From NCBI GenBank assembly GCA_026129405.1, contig JAHCID010000001.1, positions 1,209,237 to 1,273,236 on the forward strand: a stretch of 64,000 nt of DNA, written 5' to 3'. A model generated the notes under the pieces. That model was not told the origin of the DNA, did not search any database, and saw nothing but the letters and a program-made list of their open reading frames with translations. Positions 20,377-30,349 of the stretch are shown in pieces. Positions within the stretch are counted from its first letter, which is position 1. Each line of letters opens with the position of its first letter. Position numbers and translations under genes: made by a program. The DNA comes from a bacterium (GTDB lineage: Bacteria > Desulfobacterota > Binatia > DP-6).

Positions 20377-20496
20377 CGGGTCATTAGGCTGAGCGTGCGT
20401 CCTGTCGAATGGCCTGGTCCCCCCGGTGGGGCCCATGACACGTCGCGGCTCACGAAGGGTATCGAATCCGACGTCGATTCATGGCGTCAGGTCGAC

Positions 20497-20895
20497 ATGA
20501 ACAGCGCCATGGCGTCGGGTCTCTGGGTGGCGATCGTGCTCGCGCTGCTGGCGGCAGCACCGCCGCTGCGCGCGGCCGCGACGCCGGAGGAAGTGGTGGC
20601 GGAGCTGGGCGCCGCAGATGCGCGCGGCAAGCTCGGTGTCGCCGAGGTCGAGCGCGACAGCGCCAATCCGCGCGTGCTCGTCGTCCGCGTCGATCCCGAC
20701 TGGTACCGGAAGTCGGAGGACGCACGCCGCGAGGCGGCGGTCGCCTGGCGCGAGAAGTGGCAGGCGAGCGTCCCGCAGGGGACGGTCGCGGTGCTCGACG
20801 CGAAGACCGAGCAGCCCGTGGTGCGCTTCGCCCCCGGGGGAAAGGTCTTCCTCTCCCCCGGCGGCGGCGCGTTGATGAACATGCAGCCGCGCTAG
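20497..20895 (+). CDS. Small secreted protein of unknown function (132 residues)
   Basis: Starting at ATG 20497, it has a clear signal peptide (MNSAMASGLWVAIVLALLAAAPPLRA, cleavage near AAA-TPE) followed by about 105 residues. The mature part contains alternating strands and a helix (VLVVRVDPDWYRKSED; REAAVAWREKWQAS), a pattern seen in small uncharacterised periplasmic proteins. No cysteine or metal motif. It is divergent from lrp and convergent with cysC 12 bases downstream. Function not recognised. Confidence 0.75.
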   Translation: MNSAMASGLWVAIVLALLAAAPPLRAAATPEEVVAELGAADARGKLGVAEVERDSANPRVLVVRVDPDWYRKSEDARREAAVAWREKWQASVPQGTVAVLDAKTEQPVVRFAPGGKVFLSPGGGALMNMQPR

Positions 20896-20907
20896 CGGCC
20901 GCGACGG

Positions 20908-21522
20908 TCAGGCCTTGGGGACGACGCCCTTCGACTCGAGGTAGGCGAGGATCTGCTTCGCGCTGTCCTCGACCGACTGGCCGGCGGTGTTGATCTTGAG
21001 CTCGGCCTTCTCGGGGGCCTCGTAGGGCGCCGAGATGCCGGTGAACTCCTTGATCTCGCCGGCGCGGGCCTTCTTGTAGAGACCCTTCACGTCGCGCTGC
21101 TCGCAGACCTCGACCGGGCAGTCGACGTGCACCTCGACGAAGTCGCCGTCGCCCATGATCGCGCGGACCTGGTCGCGGTCGGCGCGGTAGGGCGAGATGA
21201 ACGCCGTCAACGCCACGACGCCCGCGTCGGTGAAGAGCTTCGCGACCTCGCCGATGCGACGGATGTTCTCGGTGCGGTCCTCGGGCGAGAAGCCGAGGTT
21301 CTTGTTGAGCCCGTGTCGGATGTTGTCGCCGTCGAGGATGTAGGTGCGCACGCCGCGCTCGGCGAGCCGCTTCTCGAGGTCGACCGCGATGGTCGACTTG
21401 CCGGAGCCGGACAGCCCGGTGAGCCAGATCGTGGCTCCCTGGTGGCCGTTCAGCTTCTGCCGGTCGTCGCGCGTCACCGCGCCCTGATGCCAGACGATGT
21501 TGGTGGCCTTCTGCTCCGCCAT
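20908..21522 (-). CDS. cysC: Adenylylsulfate kinase (APS kinase)
   Basis: A 204-residue kinase that phosphorylates adenosine 5'-phosphosulfate with ATP to give PAPS. The P-loop is [12 protein letters not shown]; the APS site is visible as [30 protein letters not shown]; the lid/partner region is [31 protein letters not shown]. All key residues are present and the length is normal. It stands alone here without sulfate adenylyltransferase genes, so PAPS may serve sulfotransferases rather than assimilation. The ATG is supported by 'GAGG'-poor but plausible context. Confidence 0.95.
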   Translation of the reverse strand: MAEQKATNIVWHQGAVTRDDRQKLNGHQGATIWLTGLSGSGKSTIAVDLEKRLAERGVRTYILDGDNIRHGLNKNLGFSPEDRTENIRRIGEVAKLFTDAGVVALTAFISPYRADRDQVRAIMGDGDFVEVHVDCPVEVCEQRDVKGLYKKARAGEIKEFTGISAPYEAPEKAELKINTAGQSVEDSAKQILAYLESKGVVPKA

Positions 21523-21603
21523 AGGGGCGGAAGCTTTACCGGACCCGGCCGCGCTGCGGCAAGCGCGGACGCCACGCGTTGCGCCGTGCGGGGCCCCGTG
21601 CCG

Positions 21604-23130
21604 TCAGGGTCGCGGGGGCGGCGGCGTGGGGGCTGCCGGCGCGGTCACGATGCGCGCGATCGGCGCCGCCGGATCGGCCTGGAGCCGAGCGAGGACGGCG
21701 GGATCGGCCACCTCGAACAGGATGCGGTGGTCGGCGAGGGTCCCGTCCGGGCGCCAGGTGAGGAACACCGCGGCGATGCCCGGGAAGGCCGCGTCGTCCC
21801 GGACCACCATGACGCCGACCGGCGTGAAGCGCTTGTTCGGCACCCGGATCGTCGCCCCGGGCGGCGCGTCCTTGGCCGCTTGGCCGAGCTGGACGAAGAG
21901 GCGCCAGACGGCCCGGCGGGCGGCGTCGTGGTGATCGAGCGGCAGCGGTGCCAGGACGAGGGCCGCCGCCGTGGCCCCGGCGAAGACGATGAACGCGCCG
22001 CTCGCCAGCGCGACCGGGACCGCGGCCAGCCATGGGGCGACGGCCGTGCCGAGCGTCGCCGCGAGCACCGCCGTGCCGAGATAGTGATAGCGCGGCTCGA
22101 TCGGCCCGTACGCGCCGCTTTGGACGACCTGCGAGAAGGCGGCATAGAGCGCGGCGCGCCCCGCCGCGATCGAGCCGTAGCCGACGACGATCACGACCAG
22201 CAGCGCCGCCAGCGTGCGCCGGGTCGCAGGCCGGCGCCAGGCCGTGACGCCGACCAGCGCGGCGCAGGCGAGCGCCGCCGCGACCGCGATCGGCGCGGGG
22301 AAGAGCGTCGCCCGGGTGAACGGGGCCAGCACGACGGTCGACGCGCTCGTGCCGATCAGCTCCACGAGGAAGCGCGGGCCGTAGAGCAGCGTTACGCCGA
22401 GCAGCTTCGGTCCGGCTGCCGCCGTCGCCGAGCCCGGCCCCACGAATGGCAGCATGGCCGCGATCCAGACGAGGATCAGCGCCACCGGCAACGACCACAG
22501 GGCCAGGCGGCGCGGGCGGTCGAGCGCGCCCGCGGGCAGGAAGACGAGGGCGACGACCGGCAGGGCCATCGCCACCGCGAGCCCGATGCCGAAGCACATC
22601 GCCGCCGCCATCTGCGCCGCCCACCAGGCGGCGAGCGTCGGCCAGGGGACCGGCCGCGCCTCGCGCCGGCGCTGCATCGAGCGCAGCGTCAGCAGGAGCA
22701 ACGTCGTGGCCAGGACCTGGCCGTAGACGGAGTACCAGCCGAGCGTGCCGTCCTGGATCGCGGCGGTCGCCCAGCACGTCGCCAGCACCGCGGCGAGGCG
22801 CGGCGCGCCCGTGAGGAGGCGGATGACGTCCCACAGGAGGGCCGTGTTGACGAGATGGGTGGCGAGCACCGCGAGCCCCCAGCGGGTCGCGTCGATGCCG
22901 AAGAGGTGGAAGAAGCCCGCGAAGACGAGGTGCCACACGGCGAGGAGATGGCCCCCGTGCGGCTGGAAGAGGCGCTCGAGCGTGTGGCCGTCGGCGACCT
23001 GGTAGAGGTGGAAGAAGTCGTCCGCGTTGAAGAACGTCAGCCGCAGGCCGTGATAGGCGAGCCCGGCGAGGACGACGGGCGCCGCTCCGACGACCACGCG
23101 CCCGAGGCGCGATTCGGCCACCGGCTCCAC
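21604..23130 (-). CDS. Polytopic membrane protein, GT-C glycosyltransferase-like
   Basis: A 508-residue protein with roughly ten hydrophobic segments and a small C-terminal soluble region. The first periplasmic loop carries an Asp-Asp pair (FFNADDFFHLYQVADGHT), the position where GT-C enzymes (PMT/ArnT class) place their catalytic acid, and the region HGGHLLAVWHLVFAGFFHLF is similar to that group. No classic cytosolic sugar-nucleotide motif is seen, so a polyprenyl-phosphate-sugar donor is the natural inference. It follows the radical SAM gene on the minus strand with a 39-base gap. Assignment to GT-C is tentative. Confidence 0.6.
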   Translation of the reverse strand: MEPVAESRLGRVVVGAAPVVLAGLAYHGLRLTFFNADDFFHLYQVADGHTLERLFQPHGGHLLAVWHLVFAGFFHLFGIDATRWGLAVLATHLVNTALLWDVIRLLTGAPRLAAVLATCWATAAIQDGTLGWYSVYGQVLATTLLLLTLRSMQRRREARPVPWPTLAAWWAAQMAAAMCFGIGLAVAMALPVVALVFLPAGALDRPRRLALWSLPVALILVWIAAMLPFVGPGSATAAAGPKLLGVTLLYGPRFLVELIGTSASTVVLAPFTRATLFPAPIAVAAALACAALVGVTAWRRPATRRTLAALLVVIVVGYGSIAAGRAALYAAFSQVVQSGAYGPIEPRYHYLGTAVLAATLGTAVAPWLAAVPVALASGAFIVFAGATAAALVLAPLPLDHHDAARRAVWRLFVQLGQAAKDAPPGATIRVPNKRFTPVGVMVVRDDAAFPGIAAVFLTWRPDGTLADHRILFEVADPAVLARLQADPAAPIARIVTAPAAPTPPPPRP

Positions 23131-23169
23131 GTCGCGTCCCGTCGTCGAGGCGCGGGGCGTCCGCGCCGC

Positions 23170-24741
23170 CTACTGGAGGCTCGAAGACGCGCCGGGCAGC
23201 CCGCGGTCGAGCTCGCCGCCCGGGATCACCGCCTGCGCGTGCGGCAGGTTCATGATCTCGGACTCCTGGCCGTCGTCGCCGCCGAGGAAGAAGCTCGGCA
23301 GCTCCTTCGGCAGCATCGGGTCGATGAGGCGCGGGAAGCGGCGGAAGAGCGGCACCTTGCCGACCAGGCGCACGAGCGGCCGCGGCATCGGCGTGCGGGT
23401 GAGGAGGTACAGGCGATGCCAGTAGGCGTACTCGCGGTCGCTCATCGAGACGCGCGCGTTCTCGGCCTCGACCTTCTTGGTGTAGCCGTAGGTCGGGAAG
23501 GCGGTCATGTGCCCGAAGCCGACGGTCTTCATGCCGACCGGTAGGTCGCAGAGGAACTCGAACGTCTCGCGGGCGTGGCGCTCGCTCTCGAACTGCACGC
23601 GCGTGATGAGATCGAAGTAGCACTCGACGCCGACGTCGAGCAGGATCTGCGCAGCCTCGACGGCCTTCGTGCGCGCGACCGGGCGGTTGAAGTCGTTGGT
23701 CAGGATCTCCTCGCTGCCCGACTGGATGCCCATCGTCATCGAGACGCAGCCGGCGTCGTGCAGCATCTCGATCTCGTCCTTCTTGGTGGTGGTGGGATAT
23801 GTGTAGCACCAGAAGGGCAGGCCGACCTCGCGCTTGTAGCGGGCGCAGAACTCCTTCAGCCAGCGCGGGTGCGTCGTGAAGACGTCGTCGTAGAACATCA
23901 CCGAGCGGATGAAGGGGAACTTCTTCTTCGCCTCGACCAGCTCCTTCATGACGACGTCGACCGAGCGACGGCGGAGATGGTTCTTCTTGCCGAACTTGTC
24001 CTGGTAGACGCTCTCGATGCAGAACGAGCACGAGAACGGGCACCCGCGCGTGGTCATGATGATGTACTGGGTGCCGAGGTTCGGCGGGTAGACGTCGTAG
24101 GAGATGCGGTCGTCGTTGATGCGCATCGTCCGCACCGGATCGAAGTCGGGGATGGCGAGGTCCTCGAGCTCGATCAGCGGCCGGCCGGGGTTCTTGACGA
24201 CCGTGCCGTCGGGCGCCTTCGCCCACACGCCGGGAACGTCGGTCAGCGGCGCGCCGGCGTCGAGGCGCTGCGCCAGGTCGAGGAGGGCCTGCTCGCCCTC
24301 GCCGACGCAGACGAGATCGCAGAACGCGATGCAGCGGTCGGGCTCGAGCGTCGGCCCGGAGCCGCCCCAGATGATCGGCACGTTCGGGAACTCCGCCTTG
24401 AGGCGCTGCGTCACCTCGGCCGCCGGCTTTATCGGCAGCGAGGTGAGGCTGAGGCCGATCATCTGCGGATCGAACTTGCGCAGCTCGGCGAAGAGCAGCT
24501 GGTACTCCTGCTCCGACACCGGCCGGTAGCAGTTCCACACCGACTCGCGCGCGCGCGCACCGACGAGCACGCCGGGGTAGTCGCTGACCTCGTAGCGAGG
24601 GGCCTCCTCGAGCGGCACGACGAGGAAGTCCTTGAAGTAGATGATGCGACTGTCGTGGCCGGCGCGCTGCAGCTCTCCCGACAGCTGTGACACTGCCAGG
24701 TTGAGCCCGGTGAAGAGCTTCACCAACGCGATCCGAGCCAT
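23170..24741 (-). CDS. B12-binding-domain radical SAM protein
   Basis: A 523-residue protein starting at MARIALVKLF with AGGAGGGG upstream; the longer frame from 24807 lacks a ribosome site. The N-terminal 190 residues form a cobalamin-binding-like Rossmann domain (GLSLTSLPIKPAAEVTQRL, WGGSGPTLEPDRC, CVGEGEQALLDL). The radical SAM core follows, with the [4Fe-4S] ligands in TTRGCPFSCSFCIESV (CxxxCxxC). This is the architecture of BchE/P-methylase/HpnP-type enzymes that alkylate or rearrange unactivated carbons. The classical DxHxxG cobalamin motif is not evident, so B12 use is uncertain. Confidence 0.85.
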   Translation of the reverse strand: MARIALVKLFTGLNLAVSQLSGELQRAGHDSRIIYFKDFLVVPLEEAPRYEVSDYPGVLVGARARESVWNCYRPVSEQEYQLLFAELRKFDPQMIGLSLTSLPIKPAAEVTQRLKAEFPNVPIIWGGSGPTLEPDRCIAFCDLVCVGEGEQALLDLAQRLDAGAPLTDVPGVWAKAPDGTVVKNPGRPLIELEDLAIPDFDPVRTMRINDDRISYDVYPPNLGTQYIIMTTRGCPFSCSFCIESVYQDKFGKKNHLRRRSVDVVMKELVEAKKKFPFIRSVMFYDDVFTTHPRWLKEFCARYKREVGLPFWCYTYPTTTKKDEIEMLHDAGCVSMTMGIQSGSEEILTNDFNRPVARTKAVEAAQILLDVGVECYFDLITRVQFESERHARETFEFLCDLPVGMKTVGFGHMTAFPTYGYTKKVEAENARVSMSDREYAYWHRLYLLTRTPMPRPLVRLVGKVPLFRRFPRLIDPMLPKELPSFFLGGDDGQESEIMNLPHAQAVIPGGELDRGLPGASSSLQ

Positions 24742-24885
24742 CGATCCCCTCCTGACGGCCGCCGGACACAGCTCCGCTATTGCGGCGCTTCCGGCGGGAG
24801 GATCCACCTAACCCGGAAGAACGAGGAAGCTCAAGTAGTTTCTCGTCCCGCGGGCTGCCGTGCTAGTGCGCGAGACCCACCGGCG

Positions 24886-26307
24886 ATGCCTGCTCAGGAC
24901 CTCCTCGCTGCGCCCGTCACATGGCTCGCCCAGGCAGTTGCGCAGCGGGGCGGAGGGCTCGCGACCACGGCGGTCTTCCTCCTGGCGTTCGCGCTGGCGG
25001 TGGCGGCGATCCGCCCCCTCGTCGCCCTGATCGAGCGGCTGGGGCGTGCGGGGCTGGCGGCGGCGGCGCTGGTCGCCGTCGGGCTCGCGGTCTGGCTCGT
25101 GCAACACCCGTCGCGCGAGCCGCTCGACCTCATGAGCCGCTTCGATCACCTCGTCTTCGCGGTGACGGCCGGGCAGGTGCTCGTCCGCCTGCCGACGCCG
25201 TGGCGCGTCGCGGGGCTCGCGGCGGTGAGCCTCGTCGTGCTGCTGGCGCATCTCGGTCCGCTGCCGATGGCCGTCGCCTTCGGGACGTCGCTGGTCGGGT
25301 TCCTCCTGCTGCGGGTCGGGCTCGGCTGGAGCGACGTCGTCACCACGCTGGTCCAGGGCGGCGTCCTTCTGGCCGGCTACGCCACCTGCTTCGTGATCCG
25401 CAGCGACAACGTGCTCGCCGGCCTCTCCGCCCAGGGGCCGCTGGCGTTCGTGGCGCTGCGCCACATCAGCCTGGTCGTGGAGACGCGACGCGGCCGCCCC
25501 GCGTCGCTCGCCGACTGGGCCTGCTACCAGGGCTTCTACACGAACAGCCTCGGCGCGGTGGAGGTGTACGACGAGTTCCACGGCCGCAACCTCGCAGGCC
25601 CGGTGCAGGCCGACCTCGGCGGGGCGCAGCGCCGGCTGGCGTGGGGCATCGTCGGCGTCGCGGCGGCGATGCACCTGCCGGTGGTTCCGGCCACCGGCTC
25701 GGCCACGACCGAGACGCTGGCGCTGTGGGGCTGGTGCGGGCTCGCCTACCTGCGCAGCGCGCTCTACCTCATGTCCATCTGGATGATGGCCGAGGGGGCG
25801 GCGCTGCTCTACGGCGTCACGCTGCGGCCGAACTGGCCGCGCACCCTGCTCGCGGAGAATCCGGCCCAGCTCTGGCGCGCGTGGCGTGCGACCATGACGA
25901 ACTGGCTGATCCGCTACGTCTACATCCCGCTCGGCGGTCGCGAGCGGCGCAGCGTGGCGGTGGCGGGGGCGTTCGGGGTGAGCGTGCTGTGGCACTGGGC
26001 CGGGATACCGTTCCTGTCGGGGAAGCCCGCGCTCATCCACTTCCTGCCCGTCCTGTGCTGGGGCGTCCTCAACGCGGCGGCGGTCATCGGCTGGGGGGAG
26101 TGGCGCCGCCGCGTCGGGCCGCCGTCGCCGTCGCCCGTGCGACGTGCCATGCGCATCGCGGGGACCTTCGTGCTGGGCACGTTCACCGTCACGCTGCTCG
26201 GGTTCGCGCCCAACGACACCGGGCACTTCGCGGCGTTCCTGCGCCGTCTCACCGGCCTGCCGCCGCTGCGTGAGATCGCGGCGGCGCTCGCGGGGCTCGT
26301 CGATTGA
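24886..26307 (+). CDS. MBOAT-family membrane O-acyltransferase
   Basis: A 473-residue multi-span protein. The diagnostic MBOAT stretch is near residues 325-350: LWRAWRATMTNWLIRYVYIP then LGGRERRS, followed by the invariant histidine in SVLWHWAGIP. This is the same order as AlgI/DltB-type enzymes (W-R-W ... Y-P-L-GG ... H). The preceding region VYDEFHGRN is less typical. It would transfer an acyl group to a cell-surface glycan, lipid or protein. Divergent from the radical SAM gene; the next gene is a methyltransferase on the same strand, 54 bases away, so the two may form an operon. Confidence 0.75.
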   Translation: MPAQDLLAAPVTWLAQAVAQRGGGLATTAVFLLAFALAVAAIRPLVALIERLGRAGLAAAALVAVGLAVWLVQHPSREPLDLMSRFDHLVFAVTAGQVLVRLPTPWRVAGLAAVSLVVLLAHLGPLPMAVAFGTSLVGFLLLRVGLGWSDVVTTLVQGGVLLAGYATCFVIRSDNVLAGLSAQGPLAFVALRHISLVVETRRGRPASLADWACYQGFYTNSLGAVEVYDEFHGRNLAGPVQADLGGAQRRLAWGIVGVAAAMHLPVVPATGSATTETLALWGWCGLAYLRSALYLMSIWMMAEGAALLYGVTLRPNWPRTLLAENPAQLWRAWRATMTNWLIRYVYIPLGGRERRSVAVAGAFGVSVLWHWAGIPFLSGKPALIHFLPVLCWGVLNAAAVIGWGEWRRRVGPPSPSPVRRAMRIAGTFVLGTFTVTLLGFAPNDTGHFAAFLRRLTGLPPLREIAAALAGLVD

Positions 26308-26361
26308 CAGCGCGGAGGGGCCGCGGATACGACCCGGCGGCTCCACGGTGAGTCGTCTGCG

Positions 26362-27165
26362 ATGAGCTTCAAGGTCTACCTCTGGGACGCGCTGAGCCCG
26401 ATCGAGTGGAGCCAGGCCGCATGGCGGATCGAGGGCGAGGACGGCACCAGCACCTGCCGGCAGGAGATGCTGCACGACGTCATGATGGCCCACCTGCCGA
26501 GGGAGGGCGTCATCGTCGACGCCGGCTGCGGCACGGCGCGCTGGCCGATCTACCTGCGTAGGCTCGGCTACCGCTGCGTCGGGCTCGAGATCAGCCACGA
26601 CGCGATCGGCCTCGCACGCGGCGTCGACACCGCGCTGCCGATCCTCCAGTCCGACACCCGCAGCGCCCCGGTGCGTACCGGCAGCGCGTCGGGCGTGATC
26701 TCGCTCGGCGTCGTCGAGCACGAGGAGGCCGGGCCGGACGCCGGGCTGCGCGAGCTGCGGCGCATGCTGAAGCCGGGCGGCATCCTCGTCTGCGCGGTGC
26801 CGTTCAACAATCTCTTCCGGCGGCTGGTGGTGAACCACCTGCTGCGTCTCGTCACCTGGCGGCGGCGACGGCTCGGCATGAAGCTGGGCTTCGCCGAGTA
26901 CCGTTTCTCCCGCCCCGAGCTGCGTGCCTTCCTCGATCGCGCCGGCTTCGACGTCGTCGGCGAATATCCGAACGACCTCCGCCCGCCGAAGATCATGGGG
27001 CTGTGGGTCGACGCCGACAACCTCGTCGTGAGCCCCTTCCGCGCGACCGGACCCGAGCAGCTGTTCGTCATGCCGGGCGTGCGCGGCCGGCTGGCGCACG
27101 CGGCGCTGCGGCACTTCCCGTGGCTCGTCTGCGGCGAAGTGGTGTTCGTCGCGCGCGCACGTTGA
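26362..27165 (+). CDS. SAM-dependent methyltransferase (class I)
   Basis: A 267-residue enzyme. Motif I is VIVDAGCGTARWPIYLRRLG, the acidic end of beta-2 is VGLEIS and the Methyltransf_11-type segment is GSASGVISLGVVEHEE. FRELRRMLKPGGILVCAVPF-like wording appears as LRELRRMLKPGGILVCAVPF, the conserved post-IV hairpin. No fused domain. Substrate unknown; position after the MBOAT gene suggests modification of the same surface glycolipid or secondary metabolite. Convergent with typA. Confidence 0.85.
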   Translation: MSFKVYLWDALSPIEWSQAAWRIEGEDGTSTCRQEMLHDVMMAHLPREGVIVDAGCGTARWPIYLRRLGYRCVGLEISHDAIGLARGVDTALPILQSDTRSAPVRTGSASGVISLGVVEHEEAGPDAGLRELRRMLKPGGILVCAVPFNNLFRRLVVNHLLRLVTWRRRRLGMKLGFAEYRFSRPELRAFLDRAGFDVVGEYPNDLRPPKIMGLWVDADNLVVSPFRATGPEQLFVMPGVRGRLAHAALRHFPWLVCGEVVFVARAR

Positions 27166-27245
27166 GCTCGGGCGCGGCGTCCGTCCACGAAGAAACCTCC
27201 GAGCAGCCGACCGCGACCCCGGCCGCGAGCGAGAGCGCCGGCAGC

Positions 27246-29114
27246 CTATCGCGCCGCCGCCGCGCGCGGCAGCGGCGGCTGCTGCTCGCGGTTGCTGCGC
27301 TGGCCCTTCGGGCGGAAGCTCGAGCGCAGCTCGCGCTTGCGCAGCCGTACCGTGCTCGGCGTCACCTCGACGAGCTCGTCGTCGTCGATCCAGGCGAGGC
27401 TGTCCTCGAGCCCCATGAGGTGCGCAGGGGTCAAGCGGATGGCCTCGTCGTGGCCGGAGGCGCGCATGTTGGTGAGCTTCTTCTCGCGGCAGACGTTCAC
27501 CTCGAGATCGACGTCGCGCGAGTACTCGCCCACGACCATGCCCTCGTAGACGGGCGTGCCCGGCGGGACGAAGAGCACGCCGCGCTCCTGGAGGTGGAAG
27601 AGCGCGTAGGGCGTCGCGACGCCGTCGCGATCGGACACCATGGCGCCGTTCGTGCGCGCCGGGATGTTGCCGTGCCACGGCGCCCAGCCGCCGAAGAGCG
27701 CGTTCATCGTCGCCGTGCCGCGCGTCTCGGTGAGGAACTGCGAGCGGAAGCCGATGAGCCCGCGCGACGGCACCGAGAACTCGCAGCGCACACGCCCGCT
27801 GCCGACCGGCTCCATCTTCGTCATGACGCCCTTGCGCACGCCGAGGAGCTGCGTGACGACGCCGACGTACTCCTCCGGCACGTCGACGAGCAGCAGCTCC
27901 ATCGGCTCCTCGACCACGCCCTCGTGCTCGCGCACGACGACCGTGGGCTTGGAGACCTGCAGCTCGTAGCCCTCGCGGCGCATGGTCTCGATCAGCACCG
28001 CGAGCTGGAGCTCACCGCGGCCGAGGACGCGGAAGGTGTCGGTCGTCTCCGTCTCCTCGACGCGCAGGCTGACGTTGCGGTGCATCTCGGTCAGCAGGCG
28101 GTCGCGCACCTGGCGGGAGGTGACGCGGTTGCCGTCGCGCCCGGCCCACGGGCTCGTGTTGATGCCGAAGAGCATGGCGATCGTCGGCTCGTCGATGCGG
28201 ATGGGCGGCAGCGCGACCGGGCTCTCCTTGTCGGCGAGCGTGTCGCCGATGCCGATCTCCTCGACGCCGGCGATGGCGACGATGTCGCCCGCGACGGCCT
28301 TCGGGATCTCCGTGCGCTTGAGCCCCTGCCAGCCGTAGAGGCGCGTCACCTTGGCGGGCAGCTGGCGGCCGTCGACCTTGCAGAGCGTGTACTGCCCGCC
28401 GGCGACGAGCTCGCCGCCGCGCAGGCGGCCGATGGCGAGGCGGCCGACGTAGTCGTCGTAGCCGAGGTTGTTGGCCTGGAACTGGGTCGGCGCGCCGGCC
28501 TCCGAGATCGGGCCGGGGAGGTGCGCGACGATGGTCTCGAACAGCGGCTGCAGGTCGGTGCCGGGCGACGCGAGGTCGCGCGTCGCGGTGCCGTCGCGTG
28601 CGATGCAATAGAGGACGGGGAACTCGAGCTGGTGCTCGTCGGCGCCGAGGTCGATGAAGAGGCCGTAGATCTCGTCGAGCACCTCGGCGGTGCGGGCGTC
28701 GGCGCGGTCGATCTTGTTCAGCACGACGATCGGCTCGAGCCCCGCTTCGAGCGCCTTGCCGAGCACGAAGCGCGTCTGCGGCAGCGGCCCCTCCGAGGCG
28801 TCGACCAGCAGCAGCACGCCGTCGACCATCGCCAGCGTGCGCTCGACCTCGCCCCCGAAGTCGGCGTGGCCGGGCGTGTCGACGATGTTGATCTGGACGC
28901 TGCGGAAGTGGACCGTCGTGTTCTTCGCCAGGATCGTGATGCCGCGCTCGCGCTCGAGCGCGTTCGAGTCCATCACGCGCTCGGCCACCTGCTCGTTGGC
29001 GCGGAAGACGCCCGACTGGTGCAGCATGGCGTCGACGAGCGTCGTCTTCCCATGGTCGACGTGGGCGATGATGGCGATGTTGCGGACGTCCGTACGGCGC
29101 TGCGGCGTGCTCAT
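27246..29114 (-). CDS. typA: Ribosome-binding translational GTPase TypA/BipA
   Basis: A 622-residue elongation-factor-like GTPase. G1 is [18 protein letters not shown]2 region [11 protein letters not shown]3 [15 protein letters not shown]4 [11 protein letters not shown]. Domains II, III and V follow, and the BipA-specific C-terminal domain ends in a basic tail ([18 protein letters not shown]). Length is normal. The protein assists 50S assembly and stress adaptation. Upstream on the minus strand TTGACC (29154-29149), 17 bases, CAGGAT (29131-29126) could be its promoter, which would leave a very short leader and no Shine-Dalgarno. Confidence 0.96.
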   Translation of the reverse strand: MSTPQRRTDVRNIAIIAHVDHGKTTLVDAMLHQSGVFRANEQVAERVMDSNALERERGITILAKNTTVHFRSVQINIVDTPGHADFGGEVERTLAMVDGVLLLVDASEGPLPQTRFVLGKALEAGLEPIVVLNKIDRADARTAEVLDEIYGLFIDLGADEHQLEFPVLYCIARDGTATRDLASPGTDLQPLFETIVAHLPGPISEAGAPTQFQANNLGYDDYVGRLAIGRLRGGELVAGGQYTLCKVDGRQLPAKVTRLYGWQGLKRTEIPKAVAGDIVAIAGVEEIGIGDTLADKESPVALPPIRIDEPTIAMLFGINTSPWAGRDGNRVTSRQVRDRLLTEMHRNVSLRVEETETTDTFRVLGRGELQLAVLIETMRREGYELQVSKPTVVVREHEGVVEEPMELLLVDVPEEYVGVVTQLLGVRKGVMTKMEPVGSGRVRCEFSVPSRGLIGFRSQFLTETRGTATMNALFGGWAPWHGNIPARTNGAMVSDRDGVATPYALFHLQERGVLFVPPGTPVYEGMVVGEYSRDVDLEVNVCREKKLTNMRASGHDEAIRLTPAHLMGLEDSLAWIDDDELVEVTPSTVRLRKRELRSSFRPKGQRSNREQQPPLPRAAAAR

Positions 29115-29125
29115 GGGAATCGCGC

Positions 29126-29154
29126 ATCCTGACGCGGCGGCGGACGAGGGTCAA
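29126..29154 (-). promoter_or_regulatory. Weak candidate typA promoter
   Basis: TTGACC at 29154-29149 and CAGGAT at 29131-29126 on the minus strand, 17 bases apart. The -10 matches the consensus poorly, and the start codon at 29114 would follow the transcript start almost immediately. Confidence 0.28.
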
Positions 29155-29251
29155 CTTGCGCCCGGCCTCGCGGAGGCGGTGATCGACCCGGCTTGACGGC
29201 GGCCCGCCGGCCCCGTTTGCTGCGGGACGACGACCTGCGGACGGGCTTCCC

Positions 29252-30340
29252 ATGCGGATCGCTCAGGTGGCGCCTCTCTACGAACGGGTCCCCCCGGTTC
29301 TGTACGGCGGAACCGAACGGGTGGTCTCGTATCTCACCGAGGCGCTGGTGCGGTCGGGGCACGAGGTCACGCTGTTCGCGAGCGGCGACTCGCGGACGGG
29401 GGCGGCCCTGTGGGCGCCCTGTCGCCGCGCGCTGCGCCTCGACGCCGCATACCGCGACCCGCTGGCGCCGCACGTGCGCATGCTCGGCGAAGTCTACCGC
29501 CGGGCCCCGGCGTTCGACGTCATCCACTGCCACACCGACTACCTCGGGCTGCCGTTCACCCGCTGGGTGCGGACGCCGACGCTGGTGACGCTGCACGGCC
29601 GGCTCGACATTCCGGAGATATGGCCGCTCTACGCCGACTACCCCGAGGTCGGGCTGGTCTCCATCAGCGATGCCCAGCGCCGGCCGATGCCGGCGGCGGC
29701 CTGGATGGGCACGGTCCACCACGGGCTGCCGCGCCGCCTGTACGCACCCTCCCTCGCGTCCGGATCGTACCTCGTCTTCATGGGCCGCATCTCGCCCGAG
29801 AAGCGGCCCGACGCCGCGATCGCGATCGCGCGCCGCGCCGGCGTGCCGCTGAAGATCGCCGCCAAGGTCGACGCGGTGGATCGCGCCTACTGGGAGACCG
29901 AGATCCGGCCGCTGCTCGACGGCCCGCTGGTGGAGTTCCTCGGCGAGGTCGGCGACGACCGCAAGGGCGCGCTCCTGGCCGGTGCCGCCGCCTTGCTCTT
30001 CCCCATCGACTGGCCCGAGCCGTTCGGCCTCGTGATGATCGAGGCGCTCGCCTGCGGCACGCCGGTGGTCGCACGCCGCCGCGGGTCCGTGCCGGAGATC
30101 GTCGAGGACGGCGTCACCGGTTTCGTCCGCGAGACCGACGACGAGCTGGTCGCGGCGGTGCACCGCCTGCCGGCGCTCGACCGTGCGCGCTGCCGCGCCG
30201 CCTTCGAAACCCGCTTCACCGACGACATCATGGCGCAACGCTACCTCGACCTGTTCGCGCGCGTCCGGGCGCCGGCCGCCCCGAGCGGGCGTCGGCCGCG
30301 CGCCGCCGGCCGCGGCGGCGCGACCCTCGCCCCCATGTGA
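29252..30340 (+). CDS. Family 4 glycosyltransferase (GT-B fold)
   Basis: A 362-residue protein. The N-terminal domain shows the donor/acceptor loop VAPLYERVPPVLYGGTERVV; the C-terminal domain shows YLVFMGRISPEKRPDAAIAI and the nucleotide-sugar binding E-x7-E segment FPIDWPEPFGLVMIEALACGTPVVA. These are the marks of retaining GT4 enzymes. It is followed nine bases later by an amylo-alpha-1,6-glucosidase gene; such pairs are common and suggest alpha-glucan or compatible-solute metabolism, but the sugar cannot be read. The C-terminus is a low-complexity Arg/Ala tail. Confidence 0.9.
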   Translation: MRIAQVAPLYERVPPVLYGGTERVVSYLTEALVRSGHEVTLFASGDSRTGAALWAPCRRALRLDAAYRDPLAPHVRMLGEVYRRAPAFDVIHCHTDYLGLPFTRWVRTPTLVTLHGRLDIPEIWPLYADYPEVGLVSISDAQRRPMPAAAWMGTVHHGLPRRLYAPSLASGSYLVFMGRISPEKRPDAAIAIARRAGVPLKIAAKVDAVDRAYWETEIRPLLDGPLVEFLGEVGDDRKGALLAGAAALLFPIDWPEPFGLVMIEALACGTPVVARRRGSVPEIVEDGVTGFVRETDDELVAAVHRLPALDRARCRAAFETRFTDDIMAQRYLDLFARVRAPAAPSGRRPRAAGRGGATLAPM

Positions 30341-30349
30341 GGTCCCGAC

